DNA of 64,000 bases from Pandoraea horticolens (lineage in GTDB: Bacteria; Pseudomonadota; Gammaproteobacteria; Burkholderiales; Burkholderiaceae): NCBI RefSeq assembly GCF_902459555.1, contig NZ_CABPSM010000005.1, positions 277,578 through 341,577 on the forward strand, written 5' to 3'. Below are positions 43,497-52,448 of the stretch, in pieces. Numbering within the stretch: the first letter of the stretch is position 1; the number at the start of each line of letters is the position of its first letter. Below the pieces are notes generated by a model. It was not told the origin of the DNA. It worked only from the letters and a program-made list of their open reading frames with translations, and searched no databases. A program made the position numbers and the translations under genes.

Positions 43497-43624
43497 GCAT
43501 CGCGCCCGAATTCAATACAGCATGAAATGCAACGTTTTACGTTGAGCGGATTCGTGAGCGACGACACGGCATGCAGCGAAGCCTTACTCGAAACAAACAA
43601 GAGACAGAGTTTGGAAAGCGCGAA

Positions 43625-43654
43625 GCGGCCAATCTCGTTAGGCAGATTGGCCGC
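43625..43654. terminator. Hairpin between convergent genes
   Basis: A perfect 11-bp inverted repeat, GCGGCCAATCT (43625-43635) with AGATTGGCCGC (43644-43654), 8-base loop. The U-run is weak on both strands, but its place between convergent genes favours a terminator. Confidence 0.5.
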
Positions 43655-43748
43655 GGTGGTCCGCCTCAAGCGGTAGCGATCTGATCCCGGCGGCGCATCC
43701 GTCTAGACGAGAATGCCTGCTATTAAGAGGGGTGGAGATGACGAGCGG

Positions 43749-44231
43749 CTATACGGCTCCCGACGAACAGTTGGTGCATACGACTGCGCTGCGACATTCG
43801 CATCGCACCGGATCGTTTTCATGCTTTGATAATGCGGCTGTACGCAGCCCAATCAATTGCCGGCACCGTTCCCAGCTTTTTAGCCCCGCGATTAGGCGAA
43901 ACAGGAAGAACATCATCGCTCCCTGTTCAGACACACGGAGGGGATCACCGTCATACCTGTCGTAGCACACATGGTCGAGCGCGCATACACAGCCAAGGGC
44001 TAGGGTATCGTCGCTGCTAAGGTTACCAAGAAACGCGTCGTCGAGACCATTGCCCCAACTCGAGCGCGGTGCGAGCAACCCCGCAAGGATGCGGAAGTGT
44101 GGCTTAGGTTGGAACGTACCCCCGACATGGGAAATTGCCACTGAGGTTCGAGTCATGCCACGAACCGACGCGACCTTTTTTTCGGCATACGCGATGTAGC
44201 CTTTATTTACCTCGGACTTGCACTCGAACAT
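43749..44231 (-). CDS. Hypothetical protein, possibly the C-terminal part of an E-x-K nuclease-like protein
   Basis: A 160-residue product starting MFECKSEVNKGYIAYAEKKVASVRG. The FECKS strand followed by a helix resembles the E-x-K half of PD-(D/E)xK nuclease folds, such as those in DUF6602-type proteins. The frame stays open upstream to 44264 without a better start (WREVEAEYAMFECKS), so the N-terminal part with the Asp is probably missing. Later segments (LALGCVCALDHVCYDRYDG, MMFFLFRLIAGLKSW) look like a folded core. It lies just downstream of qatD on the same strand. Family assignment is uncertain. Confidence 0.4.
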   Translation of the reverse strand: MFECKSEVNKGYIAYAEKKVASVRGMTRTSVAISHVGGTFQPKPHFRILAGLLAPRSSWGNGLDDAFLGNLSSDDTLALGCVCALDHVCYDRYDGDPLRVSEQGAMMFFLFRLIAGLKSWERCRQLIGLRTAALSKHENDPVRCECRSAVVCTNCSSGAV

Positions 44232-44456
44232 TGCGTACTCCGCCTCAACCTCTCGCCAGGGTGGTCAGCACGGTACTCTCGGCGTATCGTCAGTTGGTCG
44301 ATACAGAGCAGCATGACTTCGCAATTGGTTGCCGACGCATTGATGATGGCAGTCTGGCGACGGGGACGATCGAAAGAACTACTGCATCACTCGGACCAAG
44401 GCAGTCACTCTGCCAAGGCATGGCGCTCGAAATCGAACGGGGCGCTGTTTTCGGCG

Positions 44457-45215
44457 TCAGTGAGCAATTTGCCGGGAAATTGCCGTCATTAAATGGCGTA
44501 GCTCGCGCCCATTTTCGGTCAACTGTGCCAGCACCTCTTCTTCGGTCAGATTCCAGAGGCTGGCCAAAGACCCCACCACTCCCATAGCTTCCCACGGCAT
44601 GATGGGTTGGCCGGCCAGCTTGGCGAAGGGTCCATCGCTCTCTGGTACGACGCGCTCCGAAGGCAGCAACGCTGCCAGACGAAGCCCATTGGCACTGCGC
44701 AACATAGCAGGGCCGATGCTAAACCAGCAGCCAAGCTCAATGGCACGTTTCAGTTGTATCGACGAGTCGCTAAACCAGTGCAAGACGGCCGTGCCATGTG
44801 CACTGTGTCGCTCGAGCGTGTCGAGAACCTCTTTGGCGGCAGAACGAGAATGAATACTTAGGACTCTGCCGCCTAACTCGCTGCATCGCGCTACAGTTGC
44901 CTCGAAAATTGCTTTCTGAACCGGAAAGTGCTCGCGATAGCGAGCTGAGCCGTCTAAGCCAATTTCGCCAACCGCCGACGCGCGCCCAATCTCCTCAAGC
45001 AGTAGAGGTAATTCATTGTGCCGCTGGTGTGCAATCTCGGGATGTAGGCCAGGCGAGATAACAATGGTCGGCACAGGTTGGAGTACGCGCGATGTGGCAA
45101 TGAAGGCTTTCGGGCTGGTGGTGACTAACCACACGAATTCACAGCGACGGGCGGACTCGGTGTAGACGGTGCGAGCTGATGGATACAGGTCGAGGTGGCA
45201 GTGAAAATCCATCAT
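44457..45215 (-). CDS. qatD: QatD, TatD-like nuclease of the Qat defence system
   Basis: The 252-residue TIM-barrel protein has TatD metal-site motifs: DFHCHLD (His5, His7), GEIGLDG (Glu84), SIHSR (His122), LHWFSD (His146) and ESDGPF (Asp194). TatD enzymes are metal-dependent DNases. It is the last gene of the four-gene operon and overlaps qatC by ATGA. All expected metal ligands are present, so it should be active. Its position after a QueC-like gene identifies it as QatD. Confidence 0.88.
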   Translation of the reverse strand: MMDFHCHLDLYPSARTVYTESARRCEFVWLVTTSPKAFIATSRVLQPVPTIVISPGLHPEIAHQRHNELPLLLEEIGRASAVGEIGLDGSARYREHFPVQKAIFEATVARCSELGGRVLSIHSRSAAKEVLDTLERHSAHGTAVLHWFSDSSIQLKRAIELGCWFSIGPAMLRSANGLRLAALLPSERVVPESDGPFAKLAGQPIMPWEAMGVVGSLASLWNLTEEEVLAQLTENGRELRHLMTAISRQIAH

Positions 45216-46471
45216 AGAACGCCGTCCTGCTTTAGCAACGTCGAAAGTTCAAACAGTGCGCGCTCTGCGACGTCTCGATAGTCAGCCCTGTCATTTTGCC
45301 TCGCAAACGAAAGGGTCGCGCCAAGGAATGCATCAATACCGTTGGCTTCCGTCGCGAGAACTGCGCACGCTACCGCCATCGGGTCATCGGCCGCTGATTT
45401 TTCAGAAAACTGAAGGTTGGGGAACTTGTACCGCGTTCCGTCGGCCTGCCCCCAGCGTAGGAATGCGGCTCGCCGGACCATGCAGGGCACACACCGACCA
45501 CAGTGAGTCCGATTATAGGTCCGGTATCGACCACAGCTTGTGGAGTCCGATGCGAAGCGCGCTAGCAGCTTCTGGTCAAGACACTCCATCATCATCTCGC
45601 CCTTCGTCTTGAACCGATAGGGCATAGTTAGTACAGCTGGAATCCCCACTGCATTGAAAAGGCCTTGCAGCTGGTCCATGAAGAGCGGATGCGTCGTCCG
45701 TGTACTGAGGCTTGCCATTCGCCCAGGAAGTAGCGGTGGATTCACACTAATGAATCCATTTTCGGGAACCAGAATCTCCACGGGACCAATGGTCGGCAAA
45801 AAAGAAGTTGCCAACACAGCCAACGCATAGAATCCCATGGACCGCGCTCTCGTCGAAGGCTCCCTCGGCGCGGACGGGTCAATTCGGTGGCTCCATTGCT
45901 GGTGCCATTCGCCGCCACCGAGCGCCATCGCATACTGCCGTTGACGCTCGGAGTCCTCGTAAGCAAGCTGCGATACGAAGATGGGTCGTCGTTTTTTCGC
46001 AATCGCATCTATGCCGCCAATCAGACTGTCCAGGCCGCCGGAGAGCAAGGCGACGCAATCGCGGTCGCAAATTCTCCGTTGTCCTTTCGGCGGCGGCGGC
46101 CCGTCGGGCAAAAAGGTCACCGACCAGAAATCACCTGTCAGTATGCGAAGCATCCTCTCGACCATTGGCCGCTGGGCGTTCCACGGAGCCGGGTCGACGA
46201 CGGTGACCGATAGCTCGAGCTTCCGGGTCCATCCATCGGCACTCTTGCTGCGCGGAACCGCAAGGTCTGCAGCGCATACGGCGAATCCAAATAACACGAA
46301 ATCCCAAATCGGAATCGAAGGCGCATAGCCGGCACGCTCCAGCTCTTGCGGCCAGCCGTTCGCGATTCGCTCGCTGCCTGCAACGTCTGAACTCTGGAAG
46401 AATGTGAAAGCGCGAGCCCCAGCTGGGATGGCTCGAGGTCTTGCGTCGAAGCTTGTGCAAATGACCTTCAT
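45212..46471 (-). CDS. qatC: QatC, QueC-like protein of the Qat defence system
   Basis: The 419-residue protein has the PP-loop ATP pyrophosphatase motif ALLSGGLDSLIGGID (SGGLDS at 144-149) and a four-Cys zinc site (Cys313, Cys324, Cys327, Cys330, in CGRCVPC), both as in QueC, the 7-cyano-7-deazaguanine synthase. It also has about 135 extra N-terminal residues absent from QueC. In Qat systems the protein is needed for phage resistance. Start and stop overlap the neighbouring genes by ATGA, showing tight coupling. Confidence 0.9.
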   Translation of the reverse strand: MKVICTSFDARPRAIPAGARAFTFFQSSDVAGSERIANGWPQELERAGYAPSIPIWDFVLFGFAVCAADLAVPRSKSADGWTRKLELSVTVVDPAPWNAQRPMVERMLRILTGDFWSVTFLPDGPPPPKGQRRICDRDCVALLSGGLDSLIGGIDAIAKKRRPIFVSQLAYEDSERQRQYAMALGGGEWHQQWSHRIDPSAPREPSTRARSMGFYALAVLATSFLPTIGPVEILVPENGFISVNPPLLPGRMASLSTRTTHPLFMDQLQGLFNAVGIPAVLTMPYRFKTKGEMMMECLDQKLLARFASDSTSCGRYRTYNRTHCGRCVPCMVRRAAFLRWGQADGTRYKFPNLQFSEKSAADDPMAVACAVLATEANGIDAFLGATLSFARQNDRADYRDVAERALFELSTLLKQDGVL

Positions 46472-47343
46472 TCTGCGGTCCCAAATACGAACATTGCGTC
46501 CTCCATTGCCTTGGCCGATACCTCGCGCATCGACCGTGGCTTCTTACCCTCCCGGGAACCCTTCATCGCAGCTGCGACCACACCGGTAACATAGTCGAGA
46601 ACTTGTCCCAGACGTTCATGGACCACCTTTGCGGAGTACTTGAGCTTTTCAAATACCCGCCCCAGTTCAAGCTGAACCCGGTTGTACACGTCATAGGCAA
46701 TTGTGTAGGTCATCACATCAGCAATCTGGTCGTCTGTCAGATTGAATATGTCCGCGTTTGGGTCCGTGTCGTAAAGCTTGATGATGGCTTGGTCCATAGC
46801 GTGCTTTGCCGATTCCTCGTCTATGCTGCCGCCATGTGGCAGAAGGCGCTCTGCGACCTCAAGGGCGATGTCTGCCGCGGCAAGACTACGTTGTTTGACC
46901 GAAAGCACCCAGGCGTCAATGTCAGGGTCTCCACCCGCTCGCGCAGCCGAAAGTAGCCCCCCCAGTGCAGACGCTGCTGTCACCGTTGACTGCATGCGCG
47001 AGGCCGCCCGCCTCGAACCACCCATACCCTTGTTCACCAAGCGGCTGATGCCCTTTCGCAAATCAGCGCTACCCCCACTTTTTACAAACGATGACAGCGC
47101 TCGCCGTGCCTCACCGTATCGCCCAGGAGGTGCGATATTGAGCCCAACGGTTTGCACTGCATCCGCACCTGCGTCATCAGTTTCGGTATCGTCGGTCCCA
47201 CCGTCGGGCTGTGGGGCAGGCCGAACGGGCGCCAGCGGTGCATCTGTTTGCGAAGTGTCGATGCCTTGTTCGACATCTGTCAGCCAAGGCGGGTCAAACG
47301 GGCTACCACCTGGTGCCCCAGCACTTGAAGTTGAAGTCCCCAT
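46468..47343 (-). CDS. qatB: QatB, accessory protein of the Qat defence system
   Basis: The 291-residue protein has no motif I recognise. It begins with a Gly/Pro/Ser/Asp-rich, probably disordered region (to about residue 65), followed by a mainly helical body with DIALEVAERLLPHGG and YTIAYDVYNRVQLELGRVFEKLKYSAKVVHERLGQVLDYV. It is called QatB by its place between the KAP ATPase and the QueC-like gene and by size. It overlaps qatA by one base (TAATG) and qatC by four. Confidence 0.82.
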   Translation of the reverse strand: MGTSTSSAGAPGGSPFDPPWLTDVEQGIDTSQTDAPLAPVRPAPQPDGGTDDTETDDAGADAVQTVGLNIAPPGRYGEARRALSSFVKSGGSADLRKGISRLVNKGMGGSRRAASRMQSTVTAASALGGLLSAARAGGDPDIDAWVLSVKQRSLAAADIALEVAERLLPHGGSIDEESAKHAMDQAIIKLYDTDPNADIFNLTDDQIADVMTYTIAYDVYNRVQLELGRVFEKLKYSAKVVHERLGQVLDYVTGVVAAAMKGSREGKKPRSMREVSAKAMEDAMFVFGTAE

Positions 47344-49214
47344 TACGTCTTCCTTGCAGCGCGTATCGCGCGTTTGACCACTTCGCTAGTCTGGCTATCG
47401 GATTCCCAACCATTGACCACCTCGAGGGCCCAGGGCGCCGACACAATCCGCTGGACCAGGCCAGGGCTAATCTGAGCGGCGGGTGCCTCTACCAGTAGCG
47501 CTGCGGCGCGCGGACCTGCCGCAGGGAAGACTTCGCAGATTTCCGTCAGCATCAACACTTCCTCGGACTTGCTCCAGTCACGCGAGGCACGGCGGGCTTC
47601 CCATGAGCGGGTCATGGCGAGAATGGCCTGTATTTCCCCGGCCGCACGGATGTCGTCGGAGAGTTGCTTGCTCTTGACGCGAGCGGCAACCAGGGCCTCC
47701 TGCAGTATTTTCCCTTCACTGGTGAGCGCGTCGTGGCCAAAGTCACGTACGGTGCTGTCTCGACTCAGATGCAACACCGGTCGCAGGTCCATATGCGCAA
47801 ACGATGGCGGCAGGAGCAGCCATTCGCGAGCGAAGGGTTTATCGCCGAACACGTCGGGAAGCCCCCCCTCGGCATCCTTTGCCGCTTCTTCCCCCTGACC
47901 AATTACTGCGACCTTCCCATCGCTATCGGCGGAGACGAGTTCAGCTAGCGCATTTGCGAGTCCCTCATCACAACGCTCGAGCAGGTGCCACTTTGCCAGC
48001 ACTGGGAGATTGACTTCGATGCCCTGAGGTTTGGCCATCGCTTGACGGAGAAAGACGGTGTTCAAAAATCGCTTGACCAGGCGGGGATTCGACTGAACCG
48101 CCCTTGAGGCAAATAGCAGGGGCGAAAGACGTTCGGCTAGCCCCATGAGCGACTGCAGTTCAGCATCCCCTTGAGGTGCGAGGCTTTCCAGGAAGCTGAG
48201 GTCTACCCGCTTTCCCTTCCAGGTTTCGCGAAGGCGCTCCTCTACGCGTTCCTTGGCCAGCGCGAACTGATTGTCGTCAATATTCTTCCCCCGATGGGCA
48301 CGCTCGAGGAATAGTAGTGCGGTGTATGCTTTAGTTTCGTTTGGACCCAAGCGCGGCACCCGCAACGGGACCTGGATAAGCTTATCGAAATAGTTGGTGA
48401 CCACTTCGTCCGCAAGGCCTGTACCGGTGAAATGTACTCGCACCGCACCTCGAATAAAGACGTCGTCTGCGGCCACCACGAACGCACTACCCTTAAGAAA
48501 CAGAAGCAAACGGATTGCTTCCAAGGTCGCGATTGCAGTTTGCGGCAAACATCGGTCCAAATCATCTACGAACACGACAAGGGTCACTCCCAACCCACGC
48601 AGCAGTTCTTCAAGGTCGTCCCGGAACCCTTGAATTTCCTTGGGAAGCGACCGTGGCTTTGCGTCATCAATCAGGCCCTTCGTCGCCTCAGGCACGCCTT
48701 TTACTGCGTCGATAACGTCCGACGCAGAACCCTTTTGAAATGCACCGAGGCCGAGGTCAAAGGTTTTGCTTAGCAAGCCAACGGGCACACCCGTGACCAC
48801 CGTCGCAGCCACCTCGCCACCAAGCTGAGCTAACCGCAGTAGGTTGATTCGCTTCACGAATGCCTTTGCCTTATCGGTCAGCGTCTGCGAGCCCTCTGCC
48901 TGTTTGAGAACTGCGTCACCGACTGTCTGCAATAATGCAGTGCGGGCGTCTTCAAATCCCTGGTACAACCAAGGATTGAAGGTCACTACCACATAAGGCT
49001 CTCGGTTGTTTTTGCATGACGTGGCTGAGAAACCTCCAGAAACCAGTTCAGTTTCAATCATTCGTACGAGTGAGGACTTTCCGGTTCCCCACCCCCCGGA
49101 GACACCAATCGAGATTGGCTCCCCGCCGGAATCCCTGACCAGATCCGCACAGACTTTCGCTACTAGCTTGAAGTTGACGTAATCGACCGTGGTCTCATTG
49201 TCATGCCACATCAA
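47343..49214 (-). CDS. qatA: QatA, KAP-family P-loop NTPase of the Qat defence system
   Basis: The 623-residue protein has the KAP NTPase features: Walker A VSGGWGTGKSSLV (Lys47), YVVVTFNPWLYQGFEDA just after it, and Walker B VVFVDDLDRCLPQT (213-226). A hydrophobic insert (VAATVVTGVPVGLL, about 136-149) is typical of KAP proteins, which often associate with membranes. It is the first gene of the qat operon; start is the first or second ATG. The ATPase probably acts as the energy-using or sensing part of the system. Confidence 0.9.
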   Translation of the reverse strand: MMWHDNETTVDYVNFKLVAKVCADLVRDSGGEPISIGVSGGWGTGKSSLVRMIETELVSGGFSATSCKNNREPYVVVTFNPWLYQGFEDARTALLQTVGDAVLKQAEGSQTLTDKAKAFVKRINLLRLAQLGGEVAATVVTGVPVGLLSKTFDLGLGAFQKGSASDVIDAVKGVPEATKGLIDDAKPRSLPKEIQGFRDDLEELLRGLGVTLVVFVDDLDRCLPQTAIATLEAIRLLLFLKGSAFVVAADDVFIRGAVRVHFTGTGLADEVVTNYFDKLIQVPLRVPRLGPNETKAYTALLFLERAHRGKNIDDNQFALAKERVEERLRETWKGKRVDLSFLESLAPQGDAELQSLMGLAERLSPLLFASRAVQSNPRLVKRFLNTVFLRQAMAKPQGIEVNLPVLAKWHLLERCDEGLANALAELVSADSDGKVAVIGQGEEAAKDAEGGLPDVFGDKPFAREWLLLPPSFAHMDLRPVLHLSRDSTVRDFGHDALTSEGKILQEALVAARVKSKQLSDDIRAAGEIQAILAMTRSWEARRASRDWSKSEEVLMLTEICEVFPAAGPRAAALLVEAPAAQISPGLVQRIVSAPWALEVVNGWESDSQTSEVVKRAIRAARKT

Positions 49215-49332
49215 TACCCCCGGATTTACGGTTTTCTACTTAGAACTCCATAATACTCGATCTGTATAAGTGTTATGGCGAAGGCGGTAGTACTGACTGT
49301 TTGAGTCCGGCTTAGGTACGGCAAACTTGAAT

Positions 49333-49361
49333 GCGGGCGCACTACGTAGTAGCGCGCCCGC
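49333..49361. terminator. Hairpin between the HNH gene and qatA
   Basis: GCGGGCGC (49333-49340) pairs with GCGCCCGC (49354-49361) around a palindromic centre (ACTACGTAGT). ATTCAAGTTT follows on the minus strand. It may end the Septu-like transcript before the qat operon. Confidence 0.4.
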
Positions 49362-49448
49362 CGGTCCTCGATCACGAGCTTTGCCTCGATGCAGTTGCGA
49401 AACTATTCCATCGCCAAGCATTCGACGTCTCCCCGCCGCATACCGACC

Positions 49449-50315
49449 TCATAGAAGAGGGTCATTCTGCGCACGACCAGGACGGGTCAGACACGCAAAC
49501 AGCCAATCAAGTACATCATCTTGCATGAGACCGTGGATAAAGACTGAGTCCCAGTTGTTTCGTCCCTTGTGATGCCTATCCAGCATTTCGAGCTCTCGAC
49601 GCAACGTTTCCCGAAGCGCTATTATCGAAAACGGTATCTCGCCAAGAGCCCGAACAACCTGTTCGGGCATTTCAAAAAAGCTTGACCAGCGGACTAACAA
49701 GTAGTCCAAGATACCGCTCTTACCAACAATCTCCTTGACGTGAAATTCGACGGCGCGAAATAGTGGATGGGTAGTATCAATAAGAATCGTGAGTCCAATT
49801 CTTGGGACAACACCTAAGTCTTCAAAGGACGCGGAGATAAGGCGCTCGCTCAGGCAGTCATCGAAATACGGATGAAGAATACGCGCGCCTGGGGTAGCCC
49901 CGGTAGTGCTCCGGCCGCGCTTGTTATTACAATCGCATGCGGGGACCAAGTTCAGCGAAAAAATCGAAAACTCACTGAAATCCGCTTTGGGCAGAATATG
50001 GTCTAACGTACCGCAGCGCATGGAGCCACACATCGGACAGAGCCGATGACGGGATTGCTCTCGAATCAGGGGAATGTGCGCTAGGTCTTGTGGTGGGCTG
50101 CCGTAGTGTCCCTTCAGAAAATCGCCAACCTCCTGGGAGATTGGCACCTTGACGACATGGAGTGCGTCGCCACCGGATGCACGGTATTGCTCATATCCCT
50201 CGGCTATGGCATCGACCCACATCAGCAAGTGCGGGTAGCTTCCAAGAGCATCGTTATTCGCAAGGCTCTCCAGCGCCCATGCGTCGTCAACTGCAGGATG
50301 AGGCAGCCTGTTCAT
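49449..50315 (-). CDS. ptuB: HNH endonuclease, PtuB-like (Septu-type defence)
   Basis: The 288-residue protein has an HNH (His-Me finger) core: CPMC zinc knuckle (Cys93, Cys96), LDHILPKADFSEFS (Asp105-His106) and NLVPACDCNNKRG (Asn122, Cys127, Cys129, Asn130). It overlaps the preceding ATPase gene by ATGA. ATPase plus HNH in one coupled pair is the Septu layout, in which the nuclease degrades nucleic acid on phage infection. It is longer than many PtuB proteins; the C-terminal 130 residues are of unknown function. Confidence 0.8.
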   Translation of the reverse strand: MNRLPHPAVDDAWALESLANNDALGSYPHLLMWVDAIAEGYEQYRASGGDALHVVKVPISQEVGDFLKGHYGSPPQDLAHIPLIREQSRHRLCPMCGSMRCGTLDHILPKADFSEFSIFSLNLVPACDCNNKRGRSTTGATPGARILHPYFDDCLSERLISASFEDLGVVPRIGLTILIDTTHPLFRAVEFHVKEIVGKSGILDYLLVRWSSFFEMPEQVVRALGEIPFSIIALRETLRRELEMLDRHHKGRNNWDSVFIHGLMQDDVLDWLFACLTRPGRAQNDPLL

Positions 50316-51970
50316 CGCTGTCCCGACTCCAAAGCCAGTCTCAACGAACCTAGCAGTTTCGGTGAGAGTTCATCGCCGTACACCTCATACAGTTCCGACC
50401 ACGAGTTGAAGCGCTTAAGCAATCGCTGTTCGACCTCGGTCACTAGCTTCGACGGTTCGTCTTCTTCAAACACGAAATACGAAATTGCCCCAACATCCGC
50501 CCCAAACGTTTGCAGACGTAGCGGTGCGGTCGAGACAATACCGCCATTGGTCCGCAACACCGTCACTTGCTCACTAAACACCTCACGAACGAAGTATGCC
50601 GAGTGTGTAGCTATCACGGCAGCAGAACCTGTCAGGGCGAGCAAGCCATCAAGTATTGCCACAAAACTACTAATGAAATTCGGGTGCAAATGGGTCTCGG
50701 GCTCGTCTAACAGCAGGAGTGACCCGTTTTCTATATGAAGGCTGGCATGTGCAGCAAACTTCAAGAATGAAATTTCGCCGCTGCTCAACGGATACGCACG
50801 CCCCTCAGTAAATCGCACCGGGTCTGCACGCAGGTCAATTGACCAAAATGCATCTAGAAGCGCATCCTGATTCAAACCGCTGCGAAGCAAATGAATATAA
50901 ACAGGGGCTTCCTGCGCGTCTCGTCTCAATAGAGCAATCTCCCGCCAATTCGAGATGACCTCAATCGCGTTGAGAAAAAGCCTCCACCGAGGGCTATCTC
51001 CGATGTACTCGGGAGACCGAGCTATCTGTATCACTGTATCGGCAACACCGTCTCGTCTACGCGGCCGGCCACCGCGATTGAGAGAAAATCGCTTGTACCA
51101 GACCTTCGCATTCTTACGTCTTTCTCCAGGGAACACCGATGCAGACTCATTCGTTGGCGCGAATGCAAGCAATCGGTTCATCAAGACGCGTCTATTCTTA
51201 CCACCGTCGTTCAAAGCGCTCACGCTACCATTTAGTGCTGCGCGAACTATCGTACTTAGCGCCTGACTCTTCCCGACACCATTTTTTCCGATGACGACCG
51301 CAATGCGCTTCGGAAGATTCGCTGCATGGTCAAATTCAAATTTTAGTTCGTGCCGATTCCTGCACCCTGCCAGTTGAAAATTTACGCAAATATCCTTCGA
51401 CATCCGATGAAACTTCTCGCGGTCCAGTCCATGCAAGATGCTCCCCGCATTCTTGTACGCGAAGAAAGCTTCAGCAGTTCGAACAAACGACTTCTGGAAT
51501 ACCGCAGTATCAGCTGCAGCATCGGGGATATTCGACGTCGGTTGCAACTCGGATAACGCCACAACATCCCTGAGAGCGACGAGCAATCTCCCCGCTTGCT
51601 CGACGCCGATTAAGATGACGATTTTTCTGTATGAGTCAAGACTCGGTAGCATCGTGAAGAAATGCTGCGAGTCACTCGCAGCGAGTGTTAGGGAGCTTGA
51701 GTCATCTAAAATATTTTCGAGCCTACGAACATCGCTCAGCTGCCCCCTTGACGACTCGACAAATCCGAGGTGCCCGCTAAACTCAAACCGCTCGTCGGTC
51801 AGACGAACAAGAATTCGTACTCTCGTGCGGAAACCGGAATCAATCCAACCGTCATGATTTGGGACTACCAGCGCAGAAAATTCGGGAATCGGAAATTCTG
51901 CAGACCCAGACAGTCCAAACATGACCTTAAAACTCGGGCCAGAGTCACCAGATTTTTTCCTTTTCGTCAT
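50312..51970 (-). CDS. ptuA: AAA/ABC-type ATPase, PtuA-like (Septu-type defence)
   Basis: The 552-residue protein has Walker A IGKNGVGKSQAL (228-235), the ABC signature-like LSSGEISFLKF (395-405), Walker B LLLLDEPETHLHP (418-430) and the H-loop IATHSAYF (His456), as in OLD/Septu-type ATPases. About 200 residues precede the ATPase core, which is unusual, since PtuA normally starts near Walker A. No Toprim nuclease domain is seen after the ATPase, so the nuclease is the coupled HNH protein. The name is used in the broad sense. Confidence 0.8.
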   Translation of the reverse strand: MTKRKKSGDSGPSFKVMFGLSGSAEFPIPEFSALVVPNHDGWIDSGFRTRVRILVRLTDERFEFSGHLGFVESSRGQLSDVRRLENILDDSSSLTLAASDSQHFFTMLPSLDSYRKIVILIGVEQAGRLLVALRDVVALSELQPTSNIPDAAADTAVFQKSFVRTAEAFFAYKNAGSILHGLDREKFHRMSKDICVNFQLAGCRNRHELKFEFDHAANLPKRIAVVIGKNGVGKSQALSTIVRAALNGSVSALNDGGKNRRVLMNRLLAFAPTNESASVFPGERRKNAKVWYKRFSLNRGGRPRRRDGVADTVIQIARSPEYIGDSPRWRLFLNAIEVISNWREIALLRRDAQEAPVYIHLLRSGLNQDALLDAFWSIDLRADPVRFTEGRAYPLSSGEISFLKFAAHASLHIENGSLLLLDEPETHLHPNFISSFVAILDGLLALTGSAAVIATHSAYFVREVFSEQVTVLRTNGGIVSTAPLRLQTFGADVGAISYFVFEEDEPSKLVTEVEQRLLKRFNSWSELYEVYGDELSPKLLGSLRLALESGQR

Positions 51971-52448
51971 ACCAAGTTACCTTTTGTTGTCCAGCAATCA
52001 CCCATGGGCCTCACGCCTCAGCAAGACAGTTCATGCAATCGGGGAATCTCCGGAGCCGCTTCAAATAACTTGCGGACACCATTACATGGCCAACCCGACT
52101 AGCCTTCTCTTTGAGAGATTTCGTATAGACCATTCTCTAACGTCTCGGAATTTTCGAGATGCCATTAGAAATTTTGTTCAGTCAGCTCATTCCATGAGTT
52201 TTAGACTTCGTGCGCAAGAATATTGCAACGGCGCTCCCTCTGCGACAAAACATCAACAATTTCCTTGAGAAAACGCCAAGTCGTTAGACGAAAAATTAAG
52301 GAGAACCCAGCTTAGACTAACGCCGCAGACTTCCTTCCTACTTAATATTCGCCTAAAATCAGGAAAATTTTCTGCAATTTACAATAAGAACTCCGATCCA
52401 GTCTGCTTATTTTGGGCCTGGAGCTAGCGCAGACAATCCGGGGACATC
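51971..52448. other. Divergent intergenic region, Septu-like to ABC-3C
   Basis: 478 bp, AT-rich toward 52270-52390, with a 10-bp palindrome GAAAATTTTC at 52363-52372. It must contain the promoters of two divergent defence operons. No gene is visible. Confidence 0.4.

Noticed and set aside
44290..44595. Minus-strand frame overlapping the end of qatD
   Set aside because: Half of it is a shadow of qatD and the rest has no recognisable feature.
49236..49421. 61-codon minus-strand frame between the HNH gene and qatA
   Set aside because: It spans the hairpin at 49333-49361 and lacks a ribosome site and protein-like pattern.
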